Assembly: GCA_013141125.1 (NCBI GenBank)
Contig: JABFRO010000001.1
Location: forward strand, 806,001 to 870,000
Length of the DNA stretch: 64,000 nt
Source of the DNA: Methylophilaceae bacterium
GTDB taxonomy: Bacteria; Pseudomonadota; Gammaproteobacteria; Burkholderiales; Methylophilaceae
Direction: 5' to 3'
Both the position numbers and the translations under genes were made by a program. Positions 42,612 through 52,421 of the stretch are shown here, piece after piece; position 1 is the first letter of the stretch; the number at the start of each line of letters is the position of its first letter. The notes beneath the pieces were generated by a model. It saw only the letters and a list, made by a program, of their open reading frames with translations, was not told the DNA's origin and did not search any database.

Positions 42612-42722
42612 AATACTGATTTATTCGATTTCGTCATTCCCACCTAGGCGGGAATCTATTTTAATCAACAATTTGGATCCACGCTTTCGCGAGGATGACG
42701 AATAAATCAGCGCTTCCTTAGC
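42612..42722. repeat. Palindromic MITE-like repeat, copy 2
   Basis: This is an inverse-orientation relative of 35936-36058, with GATTTATT, CGTCATTCCCACC and AGGCGGGAATCT in one arm and TCGCGAGGATGACGAATAAA in the other. It ends with GCTTCCTTAG. It lies in the 222-bp gap before the glycogen-branching-type gene. Confidence 0.7.
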
Positions 42723-42772
42723 GTAAGGCCTTAGCTCGGCATCATGCAGAAAATTACAGCAAGGAGATTTTT

Positions 42773-44602
42773 ATGGATAGCACCAAGTTAAAACCCGGTT
42801 CAGCCGCTTTACCGACTACCTATTCCGGGATGGGTACCATTCTGATTCCCGGCGGTGTTGCCTTTCGCGTGTGGGCACCTTTTGCCACGGAAGTTTTTGC
42901 CGCCGGGACGTTTAACCAATGGCGCGAGACGGCTAATCCCTTGGCCAGCGAGGGCAACGGTTATTGGTCGGTGGAAATACTCGACGCAAAAATTAGCGAT
43001 GAATACCAGTTTGTAATCCGCAATGGTGCACAGCCGCTGATCTGGCATAGAAATCCTTATGCCAGTGCAATGGTCAATTCGTCGGGCAATGCCATCATTC
43101 ACGACCCAAATTTTGACTGGAGCGACGATAACTTCACCATGCCGCCGTGGAATGAGCTGGTCATTTACGAAATGCATGTGGGTACCTTTAACGATGCCCC
43201 CGGTCACGGCCCCGGCACTTTTGATGAAATTATTCCCAAGCTGCCTTATTTGCGTGATCTGGGCATCAATGCCATTGAGATTATGCCCGTGGCTGAATTT
43301 CCTATGGATTATTCCTGGGGTTATAACCCGTCGCAGCCTTTCTCGGTGGAAACCGCCATCGGTGGGCCGCAAGGCTTGTATCGGTTTGTCAAAGCCGCGC
43401 ATGCGCATGGCATTGCCGTGATTCTGGATGTGGTTTATAACCACGTTGGCCCCGGTGATCTTGATCTGTGGCGCTTTGATGGCTGGTCGGATGACAGCCA
43501 TGACGGTGGTATCTACATCTACGACAACGAACGTGCGCATACCGCTTGGGGTGGCACCCGCCCCGATTACGGTCGGGGGGAAGTGCGGCAGTATTTGCGG
43601 GACAACGCGCTGTTCTGGCTGAACAAATACCGGCTGGACGGCTTGCGTTTTGATTCCGTGATTAACATTCGCAACCGTAATGGCAATACCGATGCGGCTG
43701 GTGATTTGCCGGATGGCTGGAACCTGCTGCAATGGATCAATAATGAAATTCGCGCCAGCCAACCGTGGAAAATTACCATCGCTGAAGATTTGCAAAACAA
43801 CGCATGGCTCACCAAAGAGTCCAGCATCGGCGGCGCGGGCTTTGGCAGCCAATGGGATGCCAATTTTGTGCATCCGGTGCGCCGCGCCATCATTGGCATG
43901 AATGATGCCGATCGCGATATGTGGTCTATCCGCGATGCGCTTTATCATTGTTATAACGGCAACACGTTGCAACGGGTGATTTATACCGAATCCCACGACG
44001 AAGTGGCCAATGGCCACAGCCGGGTGCCGGAAGAGATTTGGCCGGGGAATGCCGCCAGCTGGTTCTCGCGCAAGCGCTCTACCCTCGGCGCGGTGCTGGT
44101 GTTTACCGCACCCGGCATCCCCATGATTTTTCAGGGGCAGGAGTTTCTGGAAGATAAATACTTCAAGGATACCGAACCTCTGGATTGGACCAAGCTGGAA
44201 ACCTTTAGCGGCATCCATCTGCTTTACCGTGATTTGATTCGACTCAGCCGCAACTGGTTGAATCAGACGCGCGGTTTGCGCGGGCAGCATATTCATGTGC
44301 ATCACGTTAATAATGCGGATAAAGTCATTGCCTTTCATCGTTGGGAAAACGGCGGCGCGGGCGACGATGTGATTGTCATCGCTAATTTTGCCGACCGCAG
44401 TTACGACAGCTACAGCCTGGGGTTGCCTCAAGCTGGCCTATGGCGCGTGCGTTTTAATAGCGATTGGCAAGGCTATAGTGCAGACTTTGCCAACCATGCC
44501 GGTTACGATACCGAGGCCGGTGGCAACCCTGCCGACAATATGCCGTTTCAAGCCAATGTTGGCATAGGGGCGTATTCCGTACTTATCCTGTCGCAGGATT
44601 AA
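42773..44602 (+). CDS. GH13 alpha-amylase/branching-type enzyme with CBM48
   Basis: The 609-residue protein has an N-terminal CBM48 (RVWAPFATEVFAAGTFNQW), then a GH13 barrel with its four conserved regions: DVVYNHVGPG, GLRFDSVINI with the nucleophile Asp, ITIAEDL with the acid/base Glu, and TESHDEVANG with the third Asp. A beta-sandwich domain follows. It acts on alpha-glucan, likely glycogen; branching, transferase or hydrolase activity cannot be separated by eye. It has a GGAG site. With the glycogen phosphorylase at 45780 it suggests glycogen turnover. Confidence 0.88.
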   Translation: MDSTKLKPGSAALPTTYSGMGTILIPGGVAFRVWAPFATEVFAAGTFNQWRETANPLASEGNGYWSVEILDAKISDEYQFVIRNGAQPLIWHRNPYASAMVNSSGNAIIHDPNFDWSDDNFTMPPWNELVIYEMHVGTFNDAPGHGPGTFDEIIPKLPYLRDLGINAIEIMPVAEFPMDYSWGYNPSQPFSVETAIGGPQGLYRFVKAAHAHGIAVILDVVYNHVGPGDLDLWRFDGWSDDSHDGGIYIYDNERAHTAWGGTRPDYGRGEVRQYLRDNALFWLNKYRLDGLRFDSVINIRNRNGNTDAAGDLPDGWNLLQWINNEIRASQPWKITIAEDLQNNAWLTKESSIGGAGFGSQWDANFVHPVRRAIIGMNDADRDMWSIRDALYHCYNGNTLQRVIYTESHDEVANGHSRVPEEIWPGNAASWFSRKRSTLGAVLVFTAPGIPMIFQGQEFLEDKYFKDTEPLDWTKLETFSGIHLLYRDLIRLSRNWLNQTRGLRGQHIHVHHVNNADKVIAFHRWENGGAGDDVIVIANFADRSYDSYSLGLPQAGLWRVRFNSDWQGYSADFANHAGYDTEAGGNPADNMPFQANVGIGAYSVLILSQD

Positions 44603-44682
44603 ATCGGCGCTGATTGATATTCAGTTCGGGCTTGTAACATCGGGTGTAGGCCACATCATCATAAAATTAGTGGAGAAAACAC

Positions 44683-45573
44683 ATGCCGAACATCCCTCAG
44701 GAAAAACCAATCAAGAAGCTGCGCAGTATCCAACGCAGCGCGGGGAGCCATTGGGTAGGTAACGGCTTTCCGGTGCGCACATTATTCTCATACCCTAATT
44801 GGGGGAATGAACTCAGCCCGTTTCTGTTGCTGGATTACGCCGCACCTACGCAATTTCCGCCAACGGATAAACGCCTGGGCGTGGGCGAACATCCGCATCG
44901 CGGCTTTGAAACGGTGACGATTGTTTATGCGGGCGAGCTGGAACATAGAGACTCTGCCGGTGGTGGTGGCAGCATAGGTGCCGGTGATGTGCAGTGGATG
45001 ACGGCGGCCTCAGGGCTGGTGCATGAGGAGTTTCATGGCCGCCACTTTGCGCAAACTGGCGGCACGTTTGAAGTCGTGCAGCTGTGGGTCAACCTGCCCG
45101 CCAAAGACAAAATGACAGCCCCGCACTACCAAAGCCTGCTGAGCCAGCAAATTCCCACCGTAACGCTTGCCCATAATCAGGGCAGTGTGCGCGTCATTGC
45201 CGGAGCTTTTACCGGTGAGGCAGGGCCGGCCAAAACCTTCACGCCTATTCAGGTTTGGGATATGCGCTTGCACAGTGAGCAGCCTATCACCCTGGATATT
45301 GCCGATGGCTACACCACAGCGCTGGTGGTACTCAAAGGCACGGTGCATGTGAACGGTTCTGAAATTATAGGCGCAGCAGAAGTGGCTATCTTTGAGCGTG
45401 CCGGGCAAGGCATACTTCTCGACAGCGCGCAAAATGCAAGCGCGCTGCTATTGAGTGGTCTGCCGATTGCGGAACCCATCGTCGGCAGCGGGCCGTTTGT
45501 GATGAATACGCAAGCTGAAATTCAGCAGGCCATAGCGGATTATCAAAGTGGAAAAATGGGGCATTTGGCATGA
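44683..45573 (+). CDS. Pirin family protein
   Basis: This 296-residue bicupin has the pirin signature: GVGEHPHRGFETVTIVYAGE with metal-binding His residues and an HRDS-like element (LEHRDSAGG). It also shows VQWMTAASGLVHEEFH. Pirins are iron-binding proteins with quercetinase or regulatory roles. It has a GGAG-type site and lies 80 bp after the GH13 gene. Confidence 0.9.
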   Translation: MPNIPQEKPIKKLRSIQRSAGSHWVGNGFPVRTLFSYPNWGNELSPFLLLDYAAPTQFPPTDKRLGVGEHPHRGFETVTIVYAGELEHRDSAGGGGSIGAGDVQWMTAASGLVHEEFHGRHFAQTGGTFEVVQLWVNLPAKDKMTAPHYQSLLSQQIPTVTLAHNQGSVRVIAGAFTGEAGPAKTFTPIQVWDMRLHSEQPITLDIADGYTTALVVLKGTVHVNGSEIIGAAEVAIFERAGQGILLDSAQNASALLLSGLPIAEPIVGSGPFVMNTQAEIQQAIADYQSGKMGHLA

Positions 45574-45779
45574 ACAGGGTGGTTTAATCCCGCAATAAGC
45601 TGTTGCGGTTTTTCTCCTCCCTACCCAATTGAATACAGTTAAAAGCGATTTACTGAAGCTAAAGCCCGATTATTAAAGTGGAGGTTGAACGCAGCCTGCC
45701 ATACTTAACGTATGGTTAAAATCCCCTCAGCTCAATTAATAAATCAGTGTTTGCTTAAGATGAAACATTGCGCCAATTT

Positions 45780-48356
45780 CTACACCGAATAATTCACCTG
45801 CCAAATTTTGTCGCAATATTCGCGGATGGCGCGGTCGGAGGAGAATTTGCCAGAGCGTGCCACATTGAGGATAGACATGCGCGTCCAGCGCTGTTGGTCT
45901 TTGTACGCGTGGTCAGCTTGTTCCAGCGCATTGAGATAGGATTGAAAATCGGCAAACAGCATGTAATCGTCGCGTTGCAATAGCGATGCGGTCATCGGCT
46001 TGAACAGCGATTTATCGTTGTGCGAAAAATGGCCGGAATCTATCAGATCAATGGCAGCGCGCAGTTCTTCATCGGCGTGATAAAAATCCAGCGGCTGGTA
46101 ATTGTCGGCTTTCATGATGCTCACCTGGTCTGCGGTCATGCCGAACAGGAAGAAGTTCTCCCGGCCCACTTCTTCACGGATTTCAACGTTGGCACCATCC
46201 AGCGTACCTATGGTGATGGCACCATTCATGGCAAACTTCATATTGCCGGTGCCGGAAGCCTCCTTGCCTGCCAGGGAAATCTGCTCGGATAAATCCGCCG
46301 CCGGGTAGATTTTTTGACTGTTCTTGACGTTGTAATCCGGCAAAAATACCACTTTGAGCCTATCTCTGACATCGGGGTCAGCATTCACCACCTCCGCCAC
46401 CGAGTTGATAAGTTTGATAATGAGTTTGGCTGTGCAATAACCTGGAGCAGCTTTACCACCAAAAATAACGGTGCGCGGCAATACGTCCAGATCGGGATTT
46501 TGCTTGATGCGGTTGTACAAAACCACAATATGCAACAGCTTGAGGTGCTGGCGTTTGTATTCATGCAGACGTTTGACCTGAATATCAAACAGTGATTGCG
46601 GATTCACGACAATGCCGGTTTGCGCCTGAATATATTCGGCCAGATCACGTTTGTTGGCATTTTTGACATCACGCCATTGCTGATGAAAATCGAGGTCATC
46701 GGCATAGGCTTCCAGTTGTTTGAGTTCATTCAAATCCACCAGCCAGTGCGCGCCGATTTTGCTGTTGAGCAGCGCCGTCAAACGCGGGTTATTGAGGGCG
46801 ATAAAGCGGCGCGGTGTTACGCCATTGGTGATGTTGTGAAATTTTTCCGGGCAGAAGGCATAAAAATCTGCCAGCACATCGCGCTTGAGCAATGCGCTGT
46901 GCAATTCGGAAACGCCATTGATGGCATGGCTGCCCACACTGGCCAGATTGGCCATGCGCACAAATTTATCGCCGCTTTCATCAATCAGGGATAGCCGTTG
47001 CAGACGCGCCATATCACCCGGGAAGCGGCGTTTTACTTCCTCCAGAAAGCGCTGGTTAATCTCGTAAATAATCTCCAGATGGCGGGGCAGCAATTCTTTA
47101 AAAAGCGGCAAGGGCCATTTTTCCAGGGCTTCCGGCAACAGGGTATGATTGGTATAAGCAAAGGTATTTTGCGTGATAAACCAGGCTTTATCCCAATCCA
47201 TTGCATAGTCATCCACCAGCAAGCGCATCAGCTCGGCCACGCCTATGGAGGGGTGGGTATCGTTCAATTGCACGGCGAAACGCTCATGAAAGTTATCCAG
47301 CTTGCCTTGCAGGAACACATGGGTGCGTATCATATCCTGCAAGGAGCAGGAGACGAAAAAGTATTGTTGTTCCAGACGCAGGCGCTTGCCATCCAGCGAA
47401 TCATCATTCGGATACAGCACTTTGGTAATGTTTTCCGAAAAAACTTTTTCACGCACGGCGGCAAAATAATCGCCATGATTAAAGGCCATCAAATCGAATG
47501 ATTCAACAGCTTGTGCCGACCATAAGCGCAAGGTATTACAGGTTTCAACCTGGTAGCCGGGCACTGGAATTTCATAGGGAATACCCTTGATGATTTTTGC
47601 CGGAATCCAATCGACGCAGAATTTTCCCCGGTCATCCCAATAGCTTTGCGTATGGCCGCCCATCCTTACATCCAAGGCCAGCTCGGGGCGCGCAATTTCC
47701 CACGGGTCGCCCAGCTTGAGCCATTTATCGGTGCATTCCACTTGCCAGCCATCCTTGATAATCTGGTCGAAAATACCGAATTCATAGCGTATGCCATAGC
47801 CCAGCGCAGGCACTTGCAGGCTGGACAGTGAATCCATAAAGCAGGCCGCCAGCCTGCCCAAACCGCCATTGCCAAAGCCGGGTTCTTCTTCCTGATCCAT
47901 AATATCCTGCAAGGACAGGTAATCATTTTTCAGCTTTAGCCCCTGGTTTTTGAGATAAAAGCGCACGACGCGCATTTCATCCAGCGACAGATTTTCGTCC
48001 TTGAACGCCTGTTCCACCAGCTCAAGAATGCCCAGATTGAGCAGGTTATTGCCTAAATGCGGGCCGGTGAGATATTCCGCAGAAAAATAGCACACCACCT
48101 TGGTATTCTTTTGCATCACCTTGCGTACTGTATTCATCCAGCGATGCAACAGGCGATCACGCAAAGTGTAAGCCGCCGCCATGTAAAAATCATGCAGCGT
48201 TGCCGTGGAAACATCCCGCACTTGCATGCAATACAAATTATCGCGGAAAGCCTGCCGTATGGACGGAATGCCAAGGCCGGTGCGGATATTGGCCGAGTGG
48301 GCATGGTGGTTGAGGGGGGTGTCAGCTGGAGAATTAGTCATGTTAATTTTAGCCAA
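45780..48356 (-). CDS. glgP: Glycogen/starch phosphorylase
   Basis: The 858-residue protein aligns with maltodextrin/glycogen phosphorylases, including YLTGPHLGNNLLNLG and FGNGGLGRLAACFMDS. The PLP-binding lysine lies in EASGTGNMKFAMNGA. The enzyme releases glucose-1-phosphate from glycogen. Length is close to the usual 815-860. It is transcribed opposite to, and converging with, the pirin gene; the 206 bp between hold a CCATAC-N5-GTATGG repeat near 45699. No lesion is visible. Confidence 0.95.
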   Translation of the reverse strand: MAKINMTNSPADTPLNHHAHSANIRTGLGIPSIRQAFRDNLYCMQVRDVSTATLHDFYMAAAYTLRDRLLHRWMNTVRKVMQKNTKVVCYFSAEYLTGPHLGNNLLNLGILELVEQAFKDENLSLDEMRVVRFYLKNQGLKLKNDYLSLQDIMDQEEEPGFGNGGLGRLAACFMDSLSSLQVPALGYGIRYEFGIFDQIIKDGWQVECTDKWLKLGDPWEIARPELALDVRMGGHTQSYWDDRGKFCVDWIPAKIIKGIPYEIPVPGYQVETCNTLRLWSAQAVESFDLMAFNHGDYFAAVREKVFSENITKVLYPNDDSLDGKRLRLEQQYFFVSCSLQDMIRTHVFLQGKLDNFHERFAVQLNDTHPSIGVAELMRLLVDDYAMDWDKAWFITQNTFAYTNHTLLPEALEKWPLPLFKELLPRHLEIIYEINQRFLEEVKRRFPGDMARLQRLSLIDESGDKFVRMANLASVGSHAINGVSELHSALLKRDVLADFYAFCPEKFHNITNGVTPRRFIALNNPRLTALLNSKIGAHWLVDLNELKQLEAYADDLDFHQQWRDVKNANKRDLAEYIQAQTGIVVNPQSLFDIQVKRLHEYKRQHLKLLHIVVLYNRIKQNPDLDVLPRTVIFGGKAAPGYCTAKLIIKLINSVAEVVNADPDVRDRLKVVFLPDYNVKNSQKIYPAADLSEQISLAGKEASGTGNMKFAMNGAITIGTLDGANVEIREEVGRENFFLFGMTADQVSIMKADNYQPLDFYHADEELRAAIDLIDSGHFSHNDKSLFKPMTASLLQRDDYMLFADFQSYLNALEQADHAYKDQQRWTRMSILNVARSGKFSSDRAIREYCDKIWQVNYSV

Positions 48357-48580
48357 TGGCGAATTGTGTCTATGAATGTCAATCTTAACACTGCCCCAGG
48401 AATTAAAAACATCCGTTCACTGCGTCTGAAAATGTGTTCTGTGATGACGATTTACAGGCAAGGAAACCCCCGAATTATTCCGCTTGCCAGGATGAGCTGC
48501 GGCAAACGGGGGCTTGATGTACGGTGACACAAAGAACCCAACAAGTGCTGGTGGCAAGGAGCTGCGAGGCCGCCTGGCCA

Positions 48581-49504
48581 TTACTGTCCCTGCGTTTCGC
48601 GCAATGGCTTTAGGAGTAACGCATCACACTTCGCGGCCGAGATTACGCCCTTGCTAACGCTACCCAGTAGCCAATCTTCCAGGCCGCTTTTGCTATGTCG
48701 CCCGATCACAATCAGATCGGCTTGCAACACTTTTGCCCGTTCACAAATACTTGCCGATGGATAGCCGACTAGTATTTGGCCGGTCATACGTGCGCTAGCC
48801 ACGGGTGCAGCCGATATTGATTCAGCCAGTATAGCGTCCATTTGCTTTTCCATTTGGGCTTGTGCGCTATCGCGCTGTTTCTGTTGCAAGGCTTCGCTCA
48901 TCCCCGCTTTGTTGCGATGCGCCTCCAGCTTCGCGTCAAAAATGTGCAACACCTCAATATCAGCGTTGGGGGCAACGGTGCGAGCAAGTGCGGGCACATC
49001 GGCAGACCCGGATGAAAAGTCTACTGCCGCAATAACCTGCTTATAGGAAGCCGCTTCCCTATTTTTGACGATGAGCACCGGGCAGTCGGCCACATGTAGC
49101 AAACGCGTGGCGGTGGAGCCCAGAAGCAGATCCAGCAAGGTATTCTCACCTCGGGCACCGGCGACAATTAAACTGCCAGCATGGCTTGCGGCGTAGCAGG
49201 CGATTTCCGTATGCGCGCGACCAATACGCGTGATAGCCTTAACCGGAATGCCGTACTGCACGCGCAAGCTGGCAGCCAAGGTTTCCGTCTGATTTTTATT
49301 GACCTCTTGCAGTATTTGTTCACGGTAGTACAGCTGAGCATCGAATGAGAGTTCAGGCCCCGGATACATATCCAGAGGATGTACCACATGCAGCAGGTGT
49401 AACTTTGCGCCGAGTTGTTGCGCAATCAGCGCGGCGCGCTGTACCGCTCGCTCTGCGGCTGTAGAAAAGTCAGTAGTCGCAATGATATGAGAGATATGGT
49501 GCAT
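48581..49504 (-). CDS. Tandem universal stress protein (UspA type)
   Basis: The protein has two USP domains. The first begins ISHIIATTDFSTAAERAVQR and has the ATP-binding motif VAGARGENTLLDLLLGSTAT. The second ends VIGRHSKSGLEDWLLGSVSK, again G-x2-G-x9-G-S-like. I start at 49504 after an AGGGGAA site, nine codons inside the longest frame. Such proteins are strongly induced by anaerobiosis or stress in beta- and gammaproteobacteria. It belongs to a stress island with CBS and Hsp20 genes. Confidence 0.88.
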   Translation of the reverse strand: MHHISHIIATTDFSTAAERAVQRAALIAQQLGAKLHLLHVVHPLDMYPGPELSFDAQLYYREQILQEVNKNQTETLAASLRVQYGIPVKAITRIGRAHTEIACYAASHAGSLIVAGARGENTLLDLLLGSTATRLLHVADCPVLIVKNREAASYKQVIAAVDFSSGSADVPALARTVAPNADIEVLHIFDAKLEAHRNKAGMSEALQQKQRDSAQAQMEKQMDAILAESISAAPVASARMTGQILVGYPSASICERAKVLQADLIVIGRHSKSGLEDWLLGSVSKGVISAAKCDALLLKPLRETQGQ

Positions 49505-49652
49505 GATGATTCCCCTAATGGCGCGCTTCACTGATGGTGTGTTTCACTTATGATGTATTTCACTAGAGGGCCAAGCTTGGTCACGCGCGGTTTTACTACG
49601 CATCAGCCACCCCTCAAAACATCAAGCTCGGCATGGTGACTTATCTTATGGA

Positions 49653-50102
49653 TCAGCGGCGGCTATTTACTTCCTTTTGCTGTTCACGTGCAACGGCCTT
49701 GACCAACGTGCCCAGCTCTTCCGCCAGCAGTGCCAGCAAATCGTCAAAGGTGATGATACCGACCAAACCACCGCTTTTATCCACCACCGGCAAGCGTCGT
49801 ATACCCTTGATACGCATGTTTTGAATCGCCTCAAAAACCCCAACACTTTGCTCAATCACTGCAATTTCTTCCACCATGATGTCACCTACGGTAATGGTTT
49901 CCGGGGCTAGCTCCGGAGCCATGATTTCAACCACCAGATCCCTATCCGTCACGATGCCAACCGGTATGTTTCTTCCATTATGTGCTTCAATTACCAGCAC
50001 ATCGCCTACATGATGCTGACGCATCAGTTTGGCGGCTTCCAAGACACTATCATCGCGTTGTGCGGTAATCACCTGGCGATGACAAAATTTCCCTATAGAC
50101 AT
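49653..50102 (-). CDS. CBS-domain pair protein
   Basis: This 149-residue protein is two CBS motifs and little else: VITAQRDDSVLEAAKLMRQH with GIVTDRDLVVEI, then VGDIMVEEIAVIEQSV with GIITFDDLLALLAEE. The pair would bind an adenine nucleotide and act as an energy sensor. It has a GGGAG site. Free-standing CBS proteins of this type often sit with USP and Hsp20 genes in low-oxygen islands. Confidence 0.88.
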   Translation of the reverse strand: MSIGKFCHRQVITAQRDDSVLEAAKLMRQHHVGDVLVIEAHNGRNIPVGIVTDRDLVVEIMAPELAPETITVGDIMVEEIAVIEQSVGVFEAIQNMRIKGIRRLPVVDKSGGLVGIITFDDLLALLAEELGTLVKAVAREQQKEVNSRR

Positions 50103-50141
50103 GATAATCTCCCTGTTTGAATCGAATGGTTTACGTAAAGA

Positions 50142-50765
50142 TCACACCGAGTTAGCGGAAGCGGCGGCAGTTTGCCTTGCTTGCCTACAGCCAGAATCTG
50201 GTAGATGCCGGTTGAGCCATGCTCGAATTGCTGGGCGCAGGCCTTCCATATCAAAAATCTCGAAGCCGCCCGCTTCCATCAAACCCTGAATATTGCTGAC
50301 CGTATCCAGCTCGCCATCCGGAAACACATGGCGATTAATAAATCTGGATGACGCATCATTTGTCCAACCCGGTTGATCGGTGGTGATTCCATGATTAAGA
50401 AAAATGCCATCCACTTTGAGCACACGGCGCACGGTTGCAAAATATTCCGGCAAATTCTTCAGCCCGACATGCTCAAACATACCGACGCTGACAACTTTGT
50501 CATAAACGGTATCGCAGGGCAGATCACGGTAATCACGCAATTCGACGGTGACTTGTTCAGCCAAACCCTGGCGCCGGATTTCATCTTTAGCATATTCATA
50601 CTGGTTACGGCTCAAGATAAAAGCGGGAACTCCCGCCCCAACGTTTAATGCGCTGCCATCCCACAGATGCACTGCCAATGCTTTGGGATAGCCACGGAGC
50701 AGGCGTAATAACATACGGCTGGCCAAACGGCGTTCGCCATCTTCCATCTGCTCAGTGGCGTGCAT
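50142..50765 (-). pseudogene. Cyclopropane-fatty-acyl-phospholipid synthase, internally deleted
   Basis: The frame is open for 207 codons but joins two distant parts of a CFA synthase. The N-terminal bit (MLLRLLRGYPKALAVHLWDG) runs into SRNQYEYAKDEIRRQGL, skipping about 100-130 residues including the SAM-binding GCGWGG motif. The later segment MFEHVGLKNLPEYF and HVFPDGELDTV is intact, but the end (RPAIRAWLNRHLPDSGCRQ) has also lost residues. Without motif I it cannot bind SAM. Confidence 0.75.
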
Positions 50766-50792
50766 ATTGCGCTACTCCATAATAAAGTTTTA

Positions 50793-51317
50793 CTACTGCA
50801 CGGCAATGTTGCGCCGTTTTGAAGATTCCAGCTTTGGTAAAGTGATTTCGAGTATGCCGTCTTTCAGCGTGGCATTGGCCTTGGTGGAATCCACGGCACC
50901 CGGCAAGGTAACGGCACGCGCAAAGGAGGAGCTGGAAATTTCATGGCGGTGATAATCGCCTTTTTCCTCTTTTTTCTCGCTGCTGGATTGACCCTTGACC
51001 GTCAGCAAATTGTCGGTCAGGGAAATATCGATATCCTTCTTGTCGATGCCGGGGATTTCGGCGCGCACCAGAATATCATTGTCGCGGTCTACCACGTCCA
51101 GACTGGGTAAACGCACTTCAAAATCCTCGAAAAATTTATCCGCCACGGGAAAATCCGCCCAGCTTGTCAACGACGACCTGCGGCGACCAAACAGGCGGTC
51201 AAACGCTCGTTCAATCCCGCGTTCAAGATCGGCAATCGGATGTAATGCGGATAAGCCGGTGGCACTGGATTCCTTGCCGCTAGTGACAGGAATATTTTGT
51301 TTGGTTTCAGTATTCAT
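50793..51317 (-). CDS. Hsp20 small heat-shock protein
   Basis: The 174-residue protein has the alpha-crystallin domain (PSLDVVDRDNDILVRAEIPG, DISLTDNLLTVKGQSSSEK) and a FARAVTLPGAVDSTKANATL stretch, then the LEITLPK tail (I-x-L/V-like). It holds unfolding proteins in a refoldable state. It starts after an AGGAGA site and heads the run CFA-CBS-USP on the minus strand. Confidence 0.92.
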   Translation of the reverse strand: MNTETKQNIPVTSGKESSATGLSALHPIADLERGIERAFDRLFGRRRSSLTSWADFPVADKFFEDFEVRLPSLDVVDRDNDILVRAEIPGIDKKDIDISLTDNLLTVKGQSSSEKKEEKGDYHRHEISSSSFARAVTLPGAVDSTKANATLKDGILEITLPKLESSKRRNIAVQ

Positions 51318-51357
51318 GATGTTGTCTCCTGATTAAGATTGAAGGTTGTTGCTCAGT

Positions 51358-51696
51358 TCAGCCAGGCTGAATGTCTGGTTTTGCGGGTGATTTCTCCGGG
51401 TTAATAATGAGGCGCAGGGTTCTATTTCCGCCACTTTTCTGCACATTGAAAAAGAGTCGGCACAGTCTATTTTCGCCATTGGCCGATACAATTTCAAACA
51501 GGTTACCTATGCGTGAAAGAAAGCGCAGACGCGGGGCAATCTCGCCATTGCGCAGAAAAATAGTACCCGCCATTTGGGGTATGAATTTTGCTATTGGCTG
51601 TTTTGGCGATGGGTTAATTTGGCATCCCAACAAATGCTCTGCCAACAAATCGCAATTCAGAATATAGCCATTCTCGTCCAATAAAACACCTCCCAT
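51358..51696 (-). CDS. Small PAS-like protein, possibly truncated
   Basis: The 112-residue frame begins MGGVLLDENGYILNCDLLAE, the first strands of a PAS domain, followed by LLGCQINPSPKQPIAKFIP and beta strands. Upstream in the same frame an ATG at about 51774 is separated by a TAG, so the protein may once have been longer. No output domain is present. It lies between DUF2934 and Hsp20. Confidence 0.45.
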   Translation of the reverse strand: MGGVLLDENGYILNCDLLAEHLLGCQINPSPKQPIAKFIPQMAGTIFLRNGEIAPRLRFLSRIGNLFEIVSANGENRLCRLFFNVQKSGGNRTLRLIINPEKSPAKPDIQPG

Positions 51697-51773
51697 GCCG
51701 ATTTCAGCCGAAGCAGATGCTGGCGGCTTTGCGGAAAACGCTGGCGTGGTCTACGTTGATGATAAGTATTCCA

Positions 51774-51968
51774 TTATTTCTCTCCCGCCTCGGCCGCGAG
51801 CCAATCTTCAAGTTCATATCCCGGCGCAAAGCCGCGTGCCTCTGCCTTATAATAAGCAGCCACTGCAACACGCTGCCGACTATTTTCATCCGCTAAATCA
51901 GCTTTCACATCACTTATGCGGGGATCCAATGTTGTTGCCTGCTGTTCAAGTAATTCAAATGACGGCAT
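51774..51968 (-). CDS. DUF2934 family protein
   Basis: The 64-residue protein ends RVAVAAYYKAEARGFAPGYE and LEDWLAAEAGEK, the full DUF2934 motif (I/V-A-x-x-A-Y-x-x-A-E-x-R-G-F-x-P-G-x-E-L-x-D-W-L-x-A-E). These short helical proteins are of unknown function and often appear with stress genes. A degenerate copy of the palindromic promoter lies about 140 bp upstream. Confidence 0.85.
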   Translation of the reverse strand: MPSFELLEQQATTLDPRISDVKADLADENSRQRVAVAAYYKAEARGFAPGYELEDWLAAEAGEK

Positions 51969-52110
51969 GTCAGCCTCCTATTCGTGTAAGTAACCCCTAT
52001 AGTTAAACCAGCACCATTTTAAAAACCGGTGTTCATGCAGTGACATCCATGTCATTAATCTGCCTATCAACAATGATCAAATGTCTGCAACACACGATGA
52101 TTTTCAAATC

Positions 52111-52154
52111 ATTTTAGTGATTTTCCGAAACTTGTATATTCGTATAAATACCTA
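52111..52154 (-). promoter_or_regulatory. Degenerate activator-type promoter upstream of DUF2934
   Basis: On the minus strand TAGGTATTTATACGAA (52154-52139) matches the palindrome poorly. However, it has the same second palindrome directly upstream (AAGGG-N5-CCCTT at 52154-52168) as the protease promoters, and a -10-like TAAAAT (52116-52111) at the same distance. The rest of 51969-52421 shows nothing further recognised. Confidence 0.4.
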
Positions 52155-52421
52155 AGGGCAAGCCCTTATATGACGGCAAATGAGGCGGTGAGGTATTGAA
52201 TAGACCAAGAAATTTCTCTGACATATACCGTAGATATCATCAGAGTGCATTTCATGCACTCTTCCCAGTCCAAGTCGCTAACTCAGTCATCCTGCAATGT
52301 CTCACGCGCAGGCAAAATCCGTTAAAAATTCAACAGAGTCGAGCATCAAAATTGCAAATGAACTCCAACTTTTGGAAGCTATAGTATTTTTTTATAAACA
52401 GGAGTGTGCTTGCCGCCACAC

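Noticed and set aside
42809-44431. A 540-codon open frame on the minus strand, opposite the GH13 gene
   Set aside because: It lies fully antisense to a gene with all four GH13 catalytic motifs, has unnatural composition and no start signals. It is a codon-bias shadow.
45699-45715. CCATAC-N5-GTATGG palindrome between the pirin and phosphorylase genes
   Set aside because: It lies between two converging genes, does not match the TACGTG palindrome, and has no T-run on either side to make it a clear terminator.
46998-47501. Plus-strand frames opposite the glycogen phosphorylase
   Set aside because: All lie antisense to a complete, conserved gene and show no motif or ribosome-binding site.
50130-50139. 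TTTACGTAAA palindrome upstream of the CBS gene
   Set aside because: It is too close to the start codon (about 30 bp) and lacks the -10 block at the conserved distance, so I did not count it in the regulon.
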